From Saccoglossus kowalevskii (taxonomy: Eukaryota; Hemichordata; Enteropneusta; Harrimaniidae), in NCBI RefSeq assembly GCF_000003605.2, contig NW_003109176.1:1-36260 (forward strand): 36,260 bases of DNA. The letters run 5' to 3'. The notes under the pieces were generated by a model. That model had not been told where the DNA came from. It worked only from the letters and a program-made list of their open reading frames with translations, and searched no databases. The position numbers and the translations under genes were made by a program. Of the stretch, positions 11,962 through 23,252 are shown one piece after another; the first letter of the stretch is position 1, and the number at the start of each line of letters is the position of its first letter.

Positions 11962-12902
11962 ATCGATATCGCGTCCACAAGTATCTTCTAGAATTGACCT
12001 ATGACCTCTACATACTTGGAGTAAGACTACGGTAATTTAACATCAATTCACGAAATATTTATTCACATTTTCGAACTTTTAACTATGGGACTCGTTAATA
12101 TGATATCACAGGTAACAATCCCGAATGAAACTACCAACTTTGCAATCGCTTTTAACAACTTTGTAAGCAGTTTGTTGTCAACTTTTCGGTGACTGTTTTG
12201 ATAATCTGCTTATATGTGAGGCATTCTCGGAACATTTACTTAATGTTTTCGACATTTAACTGCGGGGTTGTCATGATAATGACTTAGGTTATATTTACAA
12301 GCAACTCCGCCAACATTTCTTTCGTTTTTCTCAACTTTGCTCGCTGTTTTCTAACATTCTACAGTCAACTCACATGAATATCTATACGCTGCTTTCAACT
12401 GGCTTTCATTAAATTTGTCAACTTTACAACTGCGCGTTTCTATATGCCAACAACTTAGGTCATTTATACAAATACATCTACCAACTTTGCAATAATTTGC
12501 ACAACTTTGCAATGACTTTGAACAACTTTGCACGGTGCGTTGACAACTTAAAACACACTACGTGCCGACAGCATCAACCACTTGTAATTGAAAATTAGAA
12601 GGAATTTCGAAACTGTCCATTAGTTAAAAAAGTTACAAAAATGCACGATTTTCTTATATATTGGATTGACATCACAGGAAGAAAAAATGCAGAAATGTTG
12701 CCGTATATCTTCTCCATGTTTGTCATGAAACAAAACAATTGAATCGACAGCTCGTTTACTCGGGGAGTCTCCCATGCAAGTACTAACCACGCCCGATTGT
12801 GCTTTACTTTAAACATTTATCGGTCACCTAATCACACAACTGCATAGATCATTTGAAATTAAGATGAATTCGCGGCTATTTTATATTTTGTGATGTTTTA
12901 AA
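11962..12902 (+). repeat. Satellite monomer 14 (941 bp, class A)
   Basis: Begins with ATCGCGTCCAC. It has TGGGACTCGTTAAT, TTTTTCTCAAC and CAGTCAACTCACATG, a combination shared with monomer 19, five units downstream. Confidence 0.92.
12763..12773. promoter_or_regulatory. Perfect 11-bp inverted repeat GGGAGTCTCCC (reference copy)
   Basis: Arms of 5 bp around a single T, 140 bp before the phase marker. Most units keep it; others show GGGAATCTCCC, GGGAGTCACCC or GGGAGCCTCCC. It also fits the NF-kappaB consensus GGGRNWYYCC. At this length it could be chance, so a binding role is only a possibility. Confidence 0.3.
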
Positions 12903-12935
12903 ATCGATATCGCTTCCACAAGTATCTTCTAGAAT

Positions 12936-12948
12936 TGACCTATGACCT
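12936..12948 (-). promoter_or_regulatory. DR1-type nuclear-receptor element (reference copy)
   Basis: TGACCTATGACCT is, on the minus strand, AGGTCA-T-AGGTCA, a perfect direct repeat of the AGGTCA half-site with one base between. This is the established DR1 class bound by RXR/USP, HNF4, COUP-TF/SVP and TR2/TR4 receptors. It sits 33 bp after the phase marker in each unit and is intact in 36 of 39 copies (damaged at 18585, 19525 and 34607). A further single AGGTCA is near 13399 in the same unit. Binding in this genome is inference. Confidence 0.5.
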
Positions 12949-13075
12949 CTACATCCTTGAAGTAAGACAACGGTAATTTAACATCAATTCACGAAATATT
13001 TATTCACATTTTCGAACTTTTAACTAAGGGACTTGTTAATATGATATCACAGGTAACAATCCCGAATGAAACTAC

Positions 13076-13126
13076 CAACTTTGCAATCGCTTTTAACAAC
13101 TTTGTAAGCAGTTTGTTGTCAACTTT
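13076..13126 (+). repeat. Sub-repeat cluster I of CAACTTT(TG) (reference copy)
   Basis: CAACTTT begins at 13076, 13097 and 13120, spaced 21 and 23 bp. The copies read CAACTTTGCAATCGC, CAACTTTGTAAGCAG and CAACTTTTCGG. The same cluster is in every unit and survives in the deleted unit 5. Confidence 0.75.
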
Positions 13127-13311
13127 TCGGTGACTGTTTTGATAATCTGCTTATATGTGAGGCATTCTCGGAACATTTACTTAATGTTTTCGACATTTAA
13201 CTGCGGGGTTGTCATGATAATGACTTAGGTTATATTTACAAGCAACTCCGCCAACATTTCTTTCGTTTTTCCCAACTTTGCTCGCTGTTTTCTAACATTC
13301 TACTGTCAACG

Positions 13312-13317
13312 CACGTG
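13312..13317. promoter_or_regulatory. CACGTG E-box, present in about half of the units (reference copy)
   Basis: The palindrome CACGTG, the canonical site of bHLH factors, occurs within CAACGCACGTGAAT. In the other lineage of units the same place reads CAACTCACATGAAT, so the site is present or absent by lineage. No sign of transcription nearby supports a function. Confidence 0.3.
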
Positions 13318-13422
13318 AATATCTATACGCTGCTTTCAACTGGCTTTCATTAAATTTGTCAACTTTACAACTGCGCGTTTCTATATGCCAACAACTTAGG
13401 TCATTTATACAAATACATCTAC

Positions 13423-13494
13423 CAACTTTGCAATAATTTGCACAACTTTGCAATGACTTTGAACAACTTTGCACGGTGCGTTGACAACTTAAAA
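13423..13494 (+). repeat. Sub-repeat cluster II of CAACTTTGCA (reference copy)
   Basis: CAACTT begins at 13423, 13443, 13464 and 13485, spaced 20, 21 and 21 bp. The first three read CAACTTTGCA, followed by ATAATTTGCA, ATGACTTTGAA and CGGTGCGTTGA. The interposed decamers partly resemble the motif, giving a secondary ~10.5-bp rhythm. Further CAAC-headed copies at 13252, 13273, 13337, 13360 and 13389 suggest that much of the monomer grew from this short unit. Confidence 0.75.
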
Positions 13495-13843
13495 CACACT
13501 ACGTGCCGACAGCATCAACCACTTGTAATTGAAAATTAGAAGGAATTACGAAACTGTCCATTAGTTAAAAAAGTTACAAAAATGCACGATTTTCTTATAT
13601 ATTGGATTGACATCACAGGAAGAAAAAATGCAGAAATGTTGCCGTATATCTTCTCCATGTTTGTCATGAAACAAAACAATTGTATCAGCAGCTCGTTTAC
13701 TCGGGGAGTCTCCCATGCAAGTACTAACCACGGCCGATTGTACTTTACTTTAAACATTTATCGGTCACCTAACCACACAACTGCTTAGATCATTAGAAAT
13801 TAAGACGAATTCGCGGCTATTTTATATTTTGTGATGTTTTAAA

Positions 13844-14785
13844 ATCGATATCGCTTCCACAAGTATCTTCTAGAATTGACCTATGACCTCTACATACTTG
13901 GAGTAAGACTACGGTAATTTAACATCAATTCACGAAATATTTATTCACATTTTCGAACTTTTAACTAAGGGACTCGTTAATATGATATCACAGGTAACAA
14001 TCCCGAATGAAACTACCAACTTTGCAATCGCTTTTAACAACTTTGTAAGCAGTTTGTTGTCAACTTTTCGGTGACTGTTTTGATAATCTGCTTATATGTG
14101 AGGCATTCTCGGAACATTTACTTAATGTTTTCGACATTTAACTGCGGGGTTGTCATGATAATGACTTAGGTTATATTTACAAGCAACTCCGCCAACATTT
14201 CTTTCGTTTTTCTCAACTTTGCTCGCTGTTTTCTAACATTCTACAGTCAACTCACATGAATATCTATACGCTGCTTTCAACTGGCTTTCATTAAATTTGT
14301 CAACTTTACAACTGCGCGTTTCTATATGCCAACAACTTAGGTCATTTATACAAATACATCTACCAACTTTGCAATAATTTGCACAACTTTGCAATGACTT
14401 TGAACAACTTTGCACGGTGCGTTGACATCTTAAAACACATCTACGTGCCGACAGCATCAACCACTTGTAATTGAAAATTAGAAGGAATTTCGAAACTGTC
14501 CATTAGTTAAAAAAGTTACAAAAATGCACGATTTTCTTATATATTGGATTGACATCTGAGGAAGAAAAAATGCAGAAATGTTGCCGTATATCCTCTCCAT
14601 GTTTGTCATGAAACAAAACAATTGTATCAGCAGTTCGTTTACTCGGAGAGTCTCCCATGCAAGTACTAACCACGGCCGATTGTACTTTACTTTAAACATT
14701 TATCAGTCACCTAATCACACAACTGCTTAGATCATTAGAAATTAAGACGAATTCGCGGCTATTTTATATTTTGTGATGTTTTAAA
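13844..14785 (+). repeat. Satellite monomer 16 (942 bp, class A)
   Basis: AAGGGACTCGTTAAT combines variants of two lineages. A one-base insertion (ACACATCTACGTG, about 14438) and GACATCTTAAAAC shift the antisense frame. It also has GACATCTGAGGAAG, TATCCTCTCC and CTCGGAGAGTC. Confidence 0.92.
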
Positions 14786-15727
14786 ATCGATATCGCTTCC
14801 ACAAGTATCTTCTAGAATTGACCTATGACCTCTACATCCTTGAAGTAAGACTACGGTAATTTAACATCAATTCACGAAATATTTATTCACATTTTCGAAC
14901 TTTTAACTAAGGGACTTGTTAATATGATATCACAGGTAACAATCCCGAATGAAACTACCAACTTTGCAATCGCTTTTAACAACTTTGTAAGCAGTTTATT
15001 GTCAACTTTTCGGTGACTGTTTTGATAATCTGCTTATATGTGAGGCATTCTCGGAACATTTACTTAATGTTTTCGACATTTAACTGCGGGGTTGTCATGA
15101 TAATGACTTAGGTTATATTTACAAGCAACTCCGCCAACATTTCTTTCGCTTTTTCTCAACTTTGCTCGCTGTTTTCTAACATTCTACAGTCAACTCACAT
15201 GAATATCTATACGCTGCTTTCAACTGGCTTTCATTAAATTTGTCATCTTTACAACTGCGCGTTTCTATATGCCAACAACTTAGGTCATTTATACAAATAC
15301 ATCTACCAACTTTGCAATAATTTGCACAACTTTGCAATGACTTTGAACAACTTTGCACGGTGCGTTGACAACTTAAAACACACTACGTGCCGACAGCATC
15401 AACCACTTGTAATTGAAAATTAGAAGGAATTTCGAAACTGTCCATTAGTTAAAAAAGTTACAAAAATGCACGATTTTCTTATATATTGGATTGACATCAC
15501 AGGAAGAAAAAATGCAGAAATGTTGCCGTATATCTTCTCCATGTTTGTCATGAAACAAAACAATTGAATCGACAGCTCGTTTACTCGGGGAGTCTCCCAT
15601 GCAAGTACTAACCACGCCCGATTGTGCTTTACTTTAAACATTTATCGGTCACCTAATCACACAACTGCATAGATCATTAGAAATTAAAACGAATTCGCGG
15701 CTATTTCAGATTTTGTGATGTTTTAAA
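14786..15727 (+). repeat. Satellite monomer 17 (942 bp, class A)
   Basis: TTTCGCTTTTTCTCAAC (one-base insertion, about 15146) and GTCATCTTTACAAC are shared only with monomer 22, five units (about 4.7 kb) downstream. CAGTTTATTGTC (about 14994) is private. Confidence 0.92.
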
Positions 15728-16667
15728 ATCGATATCGCTTCCACAAGTATCTTCTAGAATTGACCTATGACCTCTACATACTTGGAGTAAGACTACGGTA
15801 ATTTAACATCAATTCACGAAATATTTATTCACATTTTCGAACTTTTAACTATGGGACTCGTTAATATGATATCACAGGTAACAATCCCGAATGAAACTAC
15901 CAACTTTGCAATCGCTTTTAACAACTTTGTAAGCAGTTTGTTGTCAACTTTTCGGTGACTGTTTTGATAATCTGCTTATATGTGAGGCATTCTCGGAACA
16001 TTTACTTAATGTTTTCGACATTTAACTGCGGGGTTGTCATGATAATGACTTAGGTTATATTTACAAGCAACTCCGCCAACATTTCTTTCGTTTTTCCCTA
16101 CTTTGCTCGCTGTTTTCTAACATTCTACTGTCAACGCACGTGAATATCTATACGCTGCTTTCAACTGGCTTTCATTAAATTTGTCGACTTTACAACTGCG
16201 CGTTTCTATATGCCAACAACTTAGATCATTTATACAAATACATCTACCAACTTTGCAATAATTTGCACAACTTTGCAATGACTTTGAACAACTTTGCACG
16301 GTGCGTTGACAACTTAAAACACACTACGTGCCGACAGCATCAACCACTTGTAATTGAAAATTAGAAGGAATTTCGAAACTGTCCATTAGTTAAAAAAGTT
16401 ACAAAAATGCACGATTTTCTTATATATAGGATTGACATCACAGGAAGAAAAAATGCAGAAATGTTGCCGGTATATCTTCTCCATGTTTGTCATGAAACAA
16501 AACAATTGAATCGACAGCTCGTTTACTCGGGGAGTCTCCCATGCAAGTACTAACCACGCCCGATTGTGCTTTACTTTAAACATTATCGGTCACCTAATCA
16601 CACAACTGCATAGATCATTAGAAATTAAAACGAATTCGCGGCTATTTCAGATTTTGTGATGTTTAAA
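15728..16667 (+). repeat. Satellite monomer 18 (940 bp, class A)
   Basis: Private changes are TTTTTCCCTACTTTG, a one-base insertion TTGCCGGTATATC (about 16467), and one-base deletions at AAACATTATCGG (about 16578) and GATGTTTAAAATC (about 16658). Confidence 0.92.
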
Positions 16668-17609
16668 ATCGATATCGCTTCCACAAGTATCTTCTAGAAT
16701 TGACCTATGACCTCTACATACTTGGAGTAAGACTACGGTAATTTAACATCAATTCACGAAATATTTATTCACATTTTCGAACTTTTAACTATGGGACTCG
16801 TTAATATGATATCACAGGTAACAATCCCGAATGAAACTACCAACTTTGCAATCGCTTTTAACAACTTTGTAAGCAGTTTGTTGTCAACTTTTCGGTGACT
16901 GTTTTGATAATCTGCTGATATGTGAGGCATTCTCGTAACATTTACTTAATGTTTTCGACATTTAACTGCGGGGTTGTCATGATAATGACTTAGGTTATAT
17001 TTACAAGCAACTCCGCCAACATTTCTTTCGTTTTTCTCAACTTTGCTCGCTGTTTTCTAACATTCTACAGTCAACTCACATGAATATCTATACGCTGCTT
17101 TCAACTGGCTTTCATTAAATTTGTCAACTTTACAACTGCGCGTTTCTATATGCCAACAACTTAGGTCATTTATACAAATACATCTACCAACTTTGCAATA
17201 ATTTGCACAACTTTGCAATGACTTTGAACAACTTTGCACGGTGCGTTGACAACTTAAAACACACTACGTGCCGACAGCATCAACCACTTGTAATTGAAAA
17301 TGAGAAGGAATTTCGAAACTGTCCATTAGTTAAAAAAGTTACAAAAATGCACGATTTTCTTATATATTGGATTGACATCACAGGAAGAAAAAATGCAGAA
17401 ATGTTGCCGTATATCTTCTCCATGTTTGTCATGAAACAAAACAATTGTATCAGCAGCTCGTTTACTCGGGGAGTCTCCCATGCAAGTACTAAACCACGGC
17501 CGATTGTACTTTACTTTAAACATTTATCGGTCACCTAACCACACAACTGCTTAGATCATTAGAAATTAAGACGAATTCGCGGCTATTTTATATTTTGTGA
17601 TGTTTTAAA
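16668..17609 (+). repeat. Satellite monomer 19 (942 bp, class A)
   Basis: It has TCTGCTGATATG, GAAAATGAGAAGG (about 17297, removing a forward TAG) and a one-base insertion, ACTAAACCACGG (about 17488). TCTCGTAACATTT (about 16931) recurs only in monomer 39, 18.85 kb away. Confidence 0.92.
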
Positions 17610-18551
17610 ATCGATATCGCTTCCACAAGTATCTTCTAGATTTGACCTATGACCTCTACATCCTTGAAGTAATACTACGGTAATTTAACATCAATTCACG
17701 AAATATTTATTCACATTTTCGAACTTTTAACTAAGGGACTTGTTAATATGATATCACAGGTAACAATCCCGAATGAAACTACCAACTTTGCAATCGCTTT
17801 TAACAACTTTGTAAGCAGTTTGTTGTCAACTTTTCAGTGACTGTTTTGTTAATCTGCTTATATGTGAGGCATTCTCGGAACATTTACTTAATGTTTTCGA
17901 CATTTAACTGCGGGGTTGTCATGATAATGACTTAGGTTATATTTACAAGCAACTCCGCCAACATTTCTTTCGTTTTTCCCAACTTTGCTCGCTGTTTTCT
18001 AACATTCTACTGTCAACGCACGTGAATATCTATACGCTGCTTTCAACTGGCTTTCATTAAATTTGTCAACTTTACAACTGCGCGTTTCTATATGCCAACC
18101 ACTTAGGTCATTTATACAAATACATCTACCAACTTTGCAATAATTTGCACAACTTTGCAATGACTTTGAACAACTTTGCACGGTGCGTTGACAACTTAAA
18201 ACACACTACGTGCCGACAGCATCAACCACTTGTAATTGAAAATTAGAAGGAATTTCGAAACTGTCCATTAGTTAAAAAAGTTACAAAAATGCACGATTTT
18301 CTTATATATTGGATTGACATCACAGGAAGAAAAAATGCAGAAATGTTGCCGTATATCTTCTTCATGTTTGTCATGAAACAAAACAATTGTATCAGCAGCT
18401 CGTTTACTCGGGGAGTCTCCCATGCAAGTACTAACCACGGCCGATTGTACTTTACTTTAAACATTTATCGGTCACCTAACCACACAACTGCTTAGATCAT
18501 TAGAAATTAAGACGAATTCGCGGCTATTTTATAATTTTGTGATGTTTTAAA
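17610..18551 (+). repeat. Satellite monomer 20 (942 bp, class A)
   Basis: It has TCTAGATTTGACC, GTAATACTACGG, TCAGTGACTGTTTTGTTAAT and GCCAACCACTTAGG (the last two shared with monomer 4), TATCTTCTTCATG, and a one-base insertion, TTATAATTTTGTG, at the end. Confidence 0.92.
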
Positions 18552-19491
18552 ATCGATATCGCTTCCACAAGTATCTTCTAGAATTGACTATGACCTCTAC
18601 ATCCTTGAAGTAAGACTACGGTAATTTAACATCAATTCACGAAATATTTATTCACATTTTCGAACTTTTAACTAAGGGACTTGTTAATATGATATCACAG
18701 GTAACAATCCCGAATGAAACTACCAACTTTGCAATCGCTTTTAACAACTTTGTAAGCAGTTTGTTGTCAACTTTTCGGTGACTGTTTTGATAATCTGCTT
18801 ATATGTGAGGCATTCTCGGAACATTTACTTAATGTTTTCGACATTTAACTGCGGGGTTGTCATGATAATGACTTAGGTTATATTTACAAGCAACTCCGCC
18901 AACATTTCTTTCGTTTTTCCCAACTTTGCTCGCTGTTTTCTAACATTCTACTGTCAACGCACGTGAATATCTATACGCTGCTTTCAACTGGCTTTCATTA
19001 AATTTGTCAACTTTACAACTGCGCGTTTCTATATGCCAACAACTTAGGTCATTTATACAAATACATCTACCAACTTTGCAATAATTTGCATAATTTTGCA
19101 ATGACTTTGAACAACTTTGCACGGTGCGTTGACAACTTAAAACACACTACGTGCCGACAGCATCAACCACTTGTAATTGAAAATTAGAAGGAATTACGAA
19201 ACTGTCCATTAGTTAAAAAAGTTACAAAAATGCACGATTTTCTTATATATTGGATTGACATCACAGGAAGAAAAAATGCAGAAATGTTGCCGTATATCTT
19301 CTCCATGTTTGTCATGAAACAAAACAATTGTATCAGCAGCTCGTTTACTCGGGGAGTCTCCCATGCAAGTACTAACCACGGCCGATTGTACTTTACTTTA
19401 AACATTTATCGGTCACCTAACCACACAACTGCTTAGATCATTAGAAATTAAGACGAATTCGCGGCTATTTTATATTTTGTGATGTTTTAAA
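18552..19491 (+). repeat. Satellite monomer 21 (940 bp, class A)
   Basis: The DR1 is damaged by a one-base deletion (TGACTATGACCT at 18585). GCATAATTTTGC is shared with monomer 11, and GGAATTACGAAAC with monomers 12 and 15. Confidence 0.92.
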
Positions 19492-20433
19492 ATCGATATC
19501 GCTTCCACAAGTATCTTCTAGAATTGACCTATGATCTCTACATCCTTGAAGTAAGACTACGGTAATTTAACATCAATTCACGAAATATTTATTCACATTT
19601 TCGAACTTTTAACTAAAGGACTTGTTAATATGATATCACAGGTAACAATCCCGAATGAAACTACCAACTTTGCAATCGCTTTTAACAACTTTGTAAGCAG
19701 TTTGTTGTCAACTTTTCGGTGACTGTTTTGATAATCTGCTTATATGTGAGGCATTCTCGGAACATTTACTTAATGTTTTCGACATTTAACTGCGGGGTTG
19801 TCATGATAATGACTTAGGTTATATTTACAAGCAACTCCGCCAACATTTCTTTCGCTTTTTCTCAACTTTGCTCGCTGTTTTCTAACATTCTACAGTCAAC
19901 TCACATGAATATCTATACGCTGCTTTCAACTGGCTTTCATTAAATTTGTCATCTTTACAACTGCGCGTTTCTATATGCCAACCACTTAGGTCATTTATAC
20001 AAATACATCTACCAACTTTGCAATAATTTGCACAACTTTGCAATGACTTTGAACAACTTTGCACGGTGCGTTGACAACATAAAACACACTACGTGCCGAC
20101 AGCATCAACCACTTGTAATTGAAAATTAGAAGGAATTTCGAAACTGTCCATTAGTTAAAAAAGTTACAAAAATGCACGATTTTCTCATATATTGAATTGA
20201 CATCACAGGAAGAAAAAATGCAGAAATGTTGCCGTATATCTTCTCCATGTTTGTCATGAAACAAAACAATTGAATCGACAGCTCGTTTACTCGGGGAGTC
20301 TCCCATGCAAGTACTAACCACGCCCGATTGTGCTTTACTTTAAACATTTATCGGTCACCTAAGCACACATCTGCATAGATCATTAGAAATTAAGACGAAT
20401 TCGCGGCTATTTCAGATTTTGTGATGTTTTAAA
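19492..20433 (+). repeat. Satellite monomer 22 (942 bp, class A)
   Basis: The second DR1 half-site is mutated (TGACCTATGATCT at 19525). TTTCGCTTTTTCTCAAC and GTCATCTTTACAAC are shared with monomer 17, and GCCAACCACTTAGG with monomer 20. AACTAAAGGAC, GACAACATAAAAC and CTCATATATTGAATTG are private. Confidence 0.92.
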
Positions 20434-21374
20434 ATCGATATCGCTTCCACAAGTATCTTCTAGAATTGACCTATGACCTCTACATACTTGGAGTAAGACT
20501 ACGGTAATTTAACATCAATTCACGAAATATTTATTCACATTTTCGAACTTTTAACTATGGGACTTGCTAATATGATATCACAGGTAACAATCCCGAATGA
20601 AACTACCATCTTTTCAATCGCATTTACCAACTTTGTAAGCAGTTTGTTGTCAACTTTTCGGTGACTGTCTTGATAATCTGCTTATACGTGAGGCATTCTC
20701 GGAACATTTACTTAATGTTTTCGACATTTAACTGCGGGATTGTCATGATAATGACTTAGGTTATATTTACAAGCTACTCCGCCAACATTTCTTTCGTTTT
20801 TCCCAACTTTGCTCGCTGTTTTCTAACATTCTGCAGTCAACTCACATGAATATCTATACGCTGCTTTTAACTGGCTTTCATTAAATTTGTCAACTTTACA
20901 ACTGCGCGTTTCTATATGCCAACAACTTAGGTCATTTATACAAATACATCTACCAACTTTGCAATAATTTGCACAACTTTGCAATGACTTTGAACAACTT
21001 TGCACGGTGCGTTGACAACTTAAAACACACTACGTGCCGTCAGCATCAACCACTTGTAATTGAAAATTAGAAGGAATTTCGAAACTGTCCATTAGTTAAA
21101 AAAGTTACAAAAATGCCCGATTTTCTTATATATAGGATTGACATCACAGGAAGAAAAAATGCAGAAATGTTGCCGTATATCTTCTCCATGTTTGTCATGA
21201 AACAAAACAATTGAATCAACAGCTCGTTTACTCGAGGAGTCTCCCATGCAAGTACTAACCACGCCTGATTGTGCTTTACTTTAAACATTTATCGGTCACC
21301 TAACCACACAACTGCATAGATCATTAGAAATTAAGACGAATTCGCGGCTATTTCATATTTTGTGATGTTTTAAA
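20434..21374 (+). repeat. Satellite monomer 23 (941 bp, class A, more diverged)
   Basis: Unusually many changes fall in the normally constant core: GGGACTTGCTAAT, ACCATCTTTTCAATCGC, CATTTACCAAC, GACTGTCTTGAT, GCGGGATTG and AAGCTACTCC. TTCTGCAGTC creates a PstI site at about 20832. GGGACTTGCTAAT and the PstI site recur in monomer 25, two units on. Confidence 0.92.
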
Positions 21375-22312
21375 ATCGATATCACTTCCACAAGTATCTT
21401 CTAGGATTGACCTATGACCTCTACATACTTGCAGTAAGACTACGGTAATTTAACATCAATTCACGAAATATTTATTCACATTTTCGAACTTTTAACTATG
21501 GGACCTGTTAATATGATATCACAGGTAACAATCCCGAATGAAACTACCAACTTTGCAATCGCGTTTAACAACTTTGTAAGCAGTTTGTTGTCAACTTTTC
21601 GGTGACTGTTTTGATAATCTGCTTATACGTGAGGCATTCTTGGATCATTTACTTAATGTTTTCGACATTTAACTGCGGGGTTGTCATGATAATGACTTAG
21701 GTTATATTTACAAGCAACTCCGCCAACATTTCTTTCGTTTTCCCGAACTTTGCTCGCTGTTTTCTAACATTCTACAGTCAACTCACATGAATATCTATAC
21801 GCTGCTTTCTACTGGCTTTCATTACATTTGTCAACTTTACAACTGCGCGTTTCTATATGCCAACAACTTAGGTCATTTATACAAATACATCTCCAACTTG
21901 CAATAATTTGCACAACATTGCATTACTTTGAACAAATTTGCACGGTGCGTTGACAACTTAAAACACACTACGTGCCGACAGCATCAACCACTTGTAATTG
22001 AAAATTAGAAGGAATTTCGAAACTGTCCATTAGTTAAAAAAGTTACAAAAATGCACGATTTTCTTATATATAGGATTGACATCACAGGAAGACAAAATGC
22101 AGAAATGTTGCCGTATATCTTCTCCATGTTTGTCATGAAACAAAACAATTGAATCAACAGCTCGTTTACTCGGGGAGTCTCCCATGGAAGTACTAACCAC
22201 GCCCGATTGTGCTTTACTTTAAACATTTATCGGGCACCTAACGACACAACTGCATAGATCATTAGAAATTAAGACGAATTCGCGGCTATTTCAGATTTTG
22301 TGATGTTATAAA
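21375..22312 (+). repeat. Satellite monomer 24 (938 bp, class A, more diverged)
   Basis: The shortest non-deleted unit, because of several single-base losses in the second CAACTTTG cluster (CATCTCCAACTTGC, ACATTGCATTACTTTG; 21890-21920). It also has TATCACTTCC, CTAGGATTG (XbaI site lost), GGGACCTG and CTTGGATCATTT. Confidence 0.92.
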
Positions 22313-23252
22313 ATCGATATCGCTTCCACAAGTATCTTCTAGAATTGACCTATGACCTCTACATACTTGCAGTAAGACTACGGTAATTTAACATCAGTTC
22401 ACGAAATATTTATTCACATTTTCGAACTTTTAACTATGGGACTTGCTAATATGATATCACAGGTAACAATCCCGAATGAAACTACCAACTTTTCAATCGC
22501 TTTTAACAACTTTGTAAGCAGTTTGTTGTCAACTTTTCGGTGACTGTTTTGATAATCTGCTTATACGTGAGGCATTCTCGGAACATTTACTTAATGTTTT
22601 CGACATTTAACTGAGGGGTTGTCATGATAATGACTTAGGTTATATTTACAAGCAACTCCGCCAACATTTCTTTCGTTTTTCCCAACTTTGCTCGCTGTTT
22701 TCTAACATTCTGCAGTCAACTCACATGAATATCTATACGCTGCTTTCAACTGGCTTTCATTAAATTTGTCAACTTTACAACTGCGCGTTTCTATATGCCA
22801 ACAACTTAGGTCATTTATACAAATACATCTACCAACTTTGCAATAATTTTCACAACTTTGCAATGACTTTAAACAACTTTGCACGGTGCGTTGACAACTT
22901 AAAACACACTACGTGCCGACAGCATCAACCACTTGTAATTGAAAATTAGAAGGAATTTCGAAACTGTCCATTAGTTAAAAAGTTACAAAAATGCACGATT
23001 TTCTTATATATAGGATTGACATCACAGGAAGAAAAAATGCAGAAATGTTGCCGTACATCTTTTCCATGTTTGTCATGAAACAAAACAATTGAATCAACAG
23101 CTCGTTTACTCGGGGAGTCTCCCATGCAAGTACTAACCACGCCCGATTGTGCGTTACATTAAACATTTATCGGTCACCTAACCACGCAACAGTATAGATC
23201 ATTTGAAATTAAGACGAATTCGCGGCTATTTCAGGTTTTGTGATGTTTTAAA
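22313..23252 (+). repeat. Satellite monomer 25 (940 bp, class A)
   Basis: It shares GGGACTTGCTAAT, ACTTTTCAATCGC and the PstI-bearing TTCTGCAGTC (about 22711) with monomer 23. AACTGAGGGG, ATTTTCACAAC and GACTTTAAACAAC are private. Its distal end (GTGCGTTACATTAAAC, CAGGTTTTG) already leans to class B. Confidence 0.92.

Larger units (their letters stand above)
12903..13843 (+). repeat. Satellite monomer 15 (941 bp, class A; reference copy used here)
   Basis: Close to the common class A sequence, so it is used for the sub-features below. The only clear private change is AAGACAACGG (about 12965). It shares GGAATTACGAAAC with monomers 12 and 21. Confidence 0.93.

Noticed and set aside
12752-12768. 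Possible CENP-B box around CTCGTTTACTCGGGGA
   Set aside because: The essential positions of NTTCGNNNNANNCGGGN do not align: the spacing is one base short and the first T is C. There is therefore no support for a CENP-B site.
12903-12943. Helitron 3' end at CTTCTAG
   Set aside because: CTAG is present, but no GC-rich hairpin precedes it, and there is no TC start or rep/helicase sequence. It lies inside a continuous repeat, not at an element edge.
13292-13474. A 60-codon cysteine-rich antisense frame repeated in almost every unit as a possible small secreted protein
   Set aside because: It starts at GTG and has no internal ATG, so it would not be a normal eukaryotic frame. It lacks a signal peptide. 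Copies differ mainly by amino-acid-changing substitutions, including at cysteines. Its recurrence is explained by repetition of the DNA.
13536-13757. A 73-codon antisense frame with a true ATG, and the overlapping 68-codon forward frame at 13582-13788
   Set aside because: The two overlap on opposite strands, so at most one could be real. The forward frame is closed by TGA in all units with CAATTGAATC. Indels such as those in units 6, 16 and 18 break or shift them. No domain or family resemblance is seen.
12903-13843. Several 8-bp palindromes per unit (CGATATCG, TGATATCA, CGAATTCG, TTTCGAAA)
   Set aside because: Three to four 8-bp palindromes are expected by chance in 941 bp, so the number is not notable.
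17203-17538. The longest frame in the window, 111 codons on the plus strand
   Set aside because: It begins at TTG and exists only because one base change (AAAATGAGAAGG) removes a stop in monomer 19. The end is also altered by a one-base insertion. No other unit has it.
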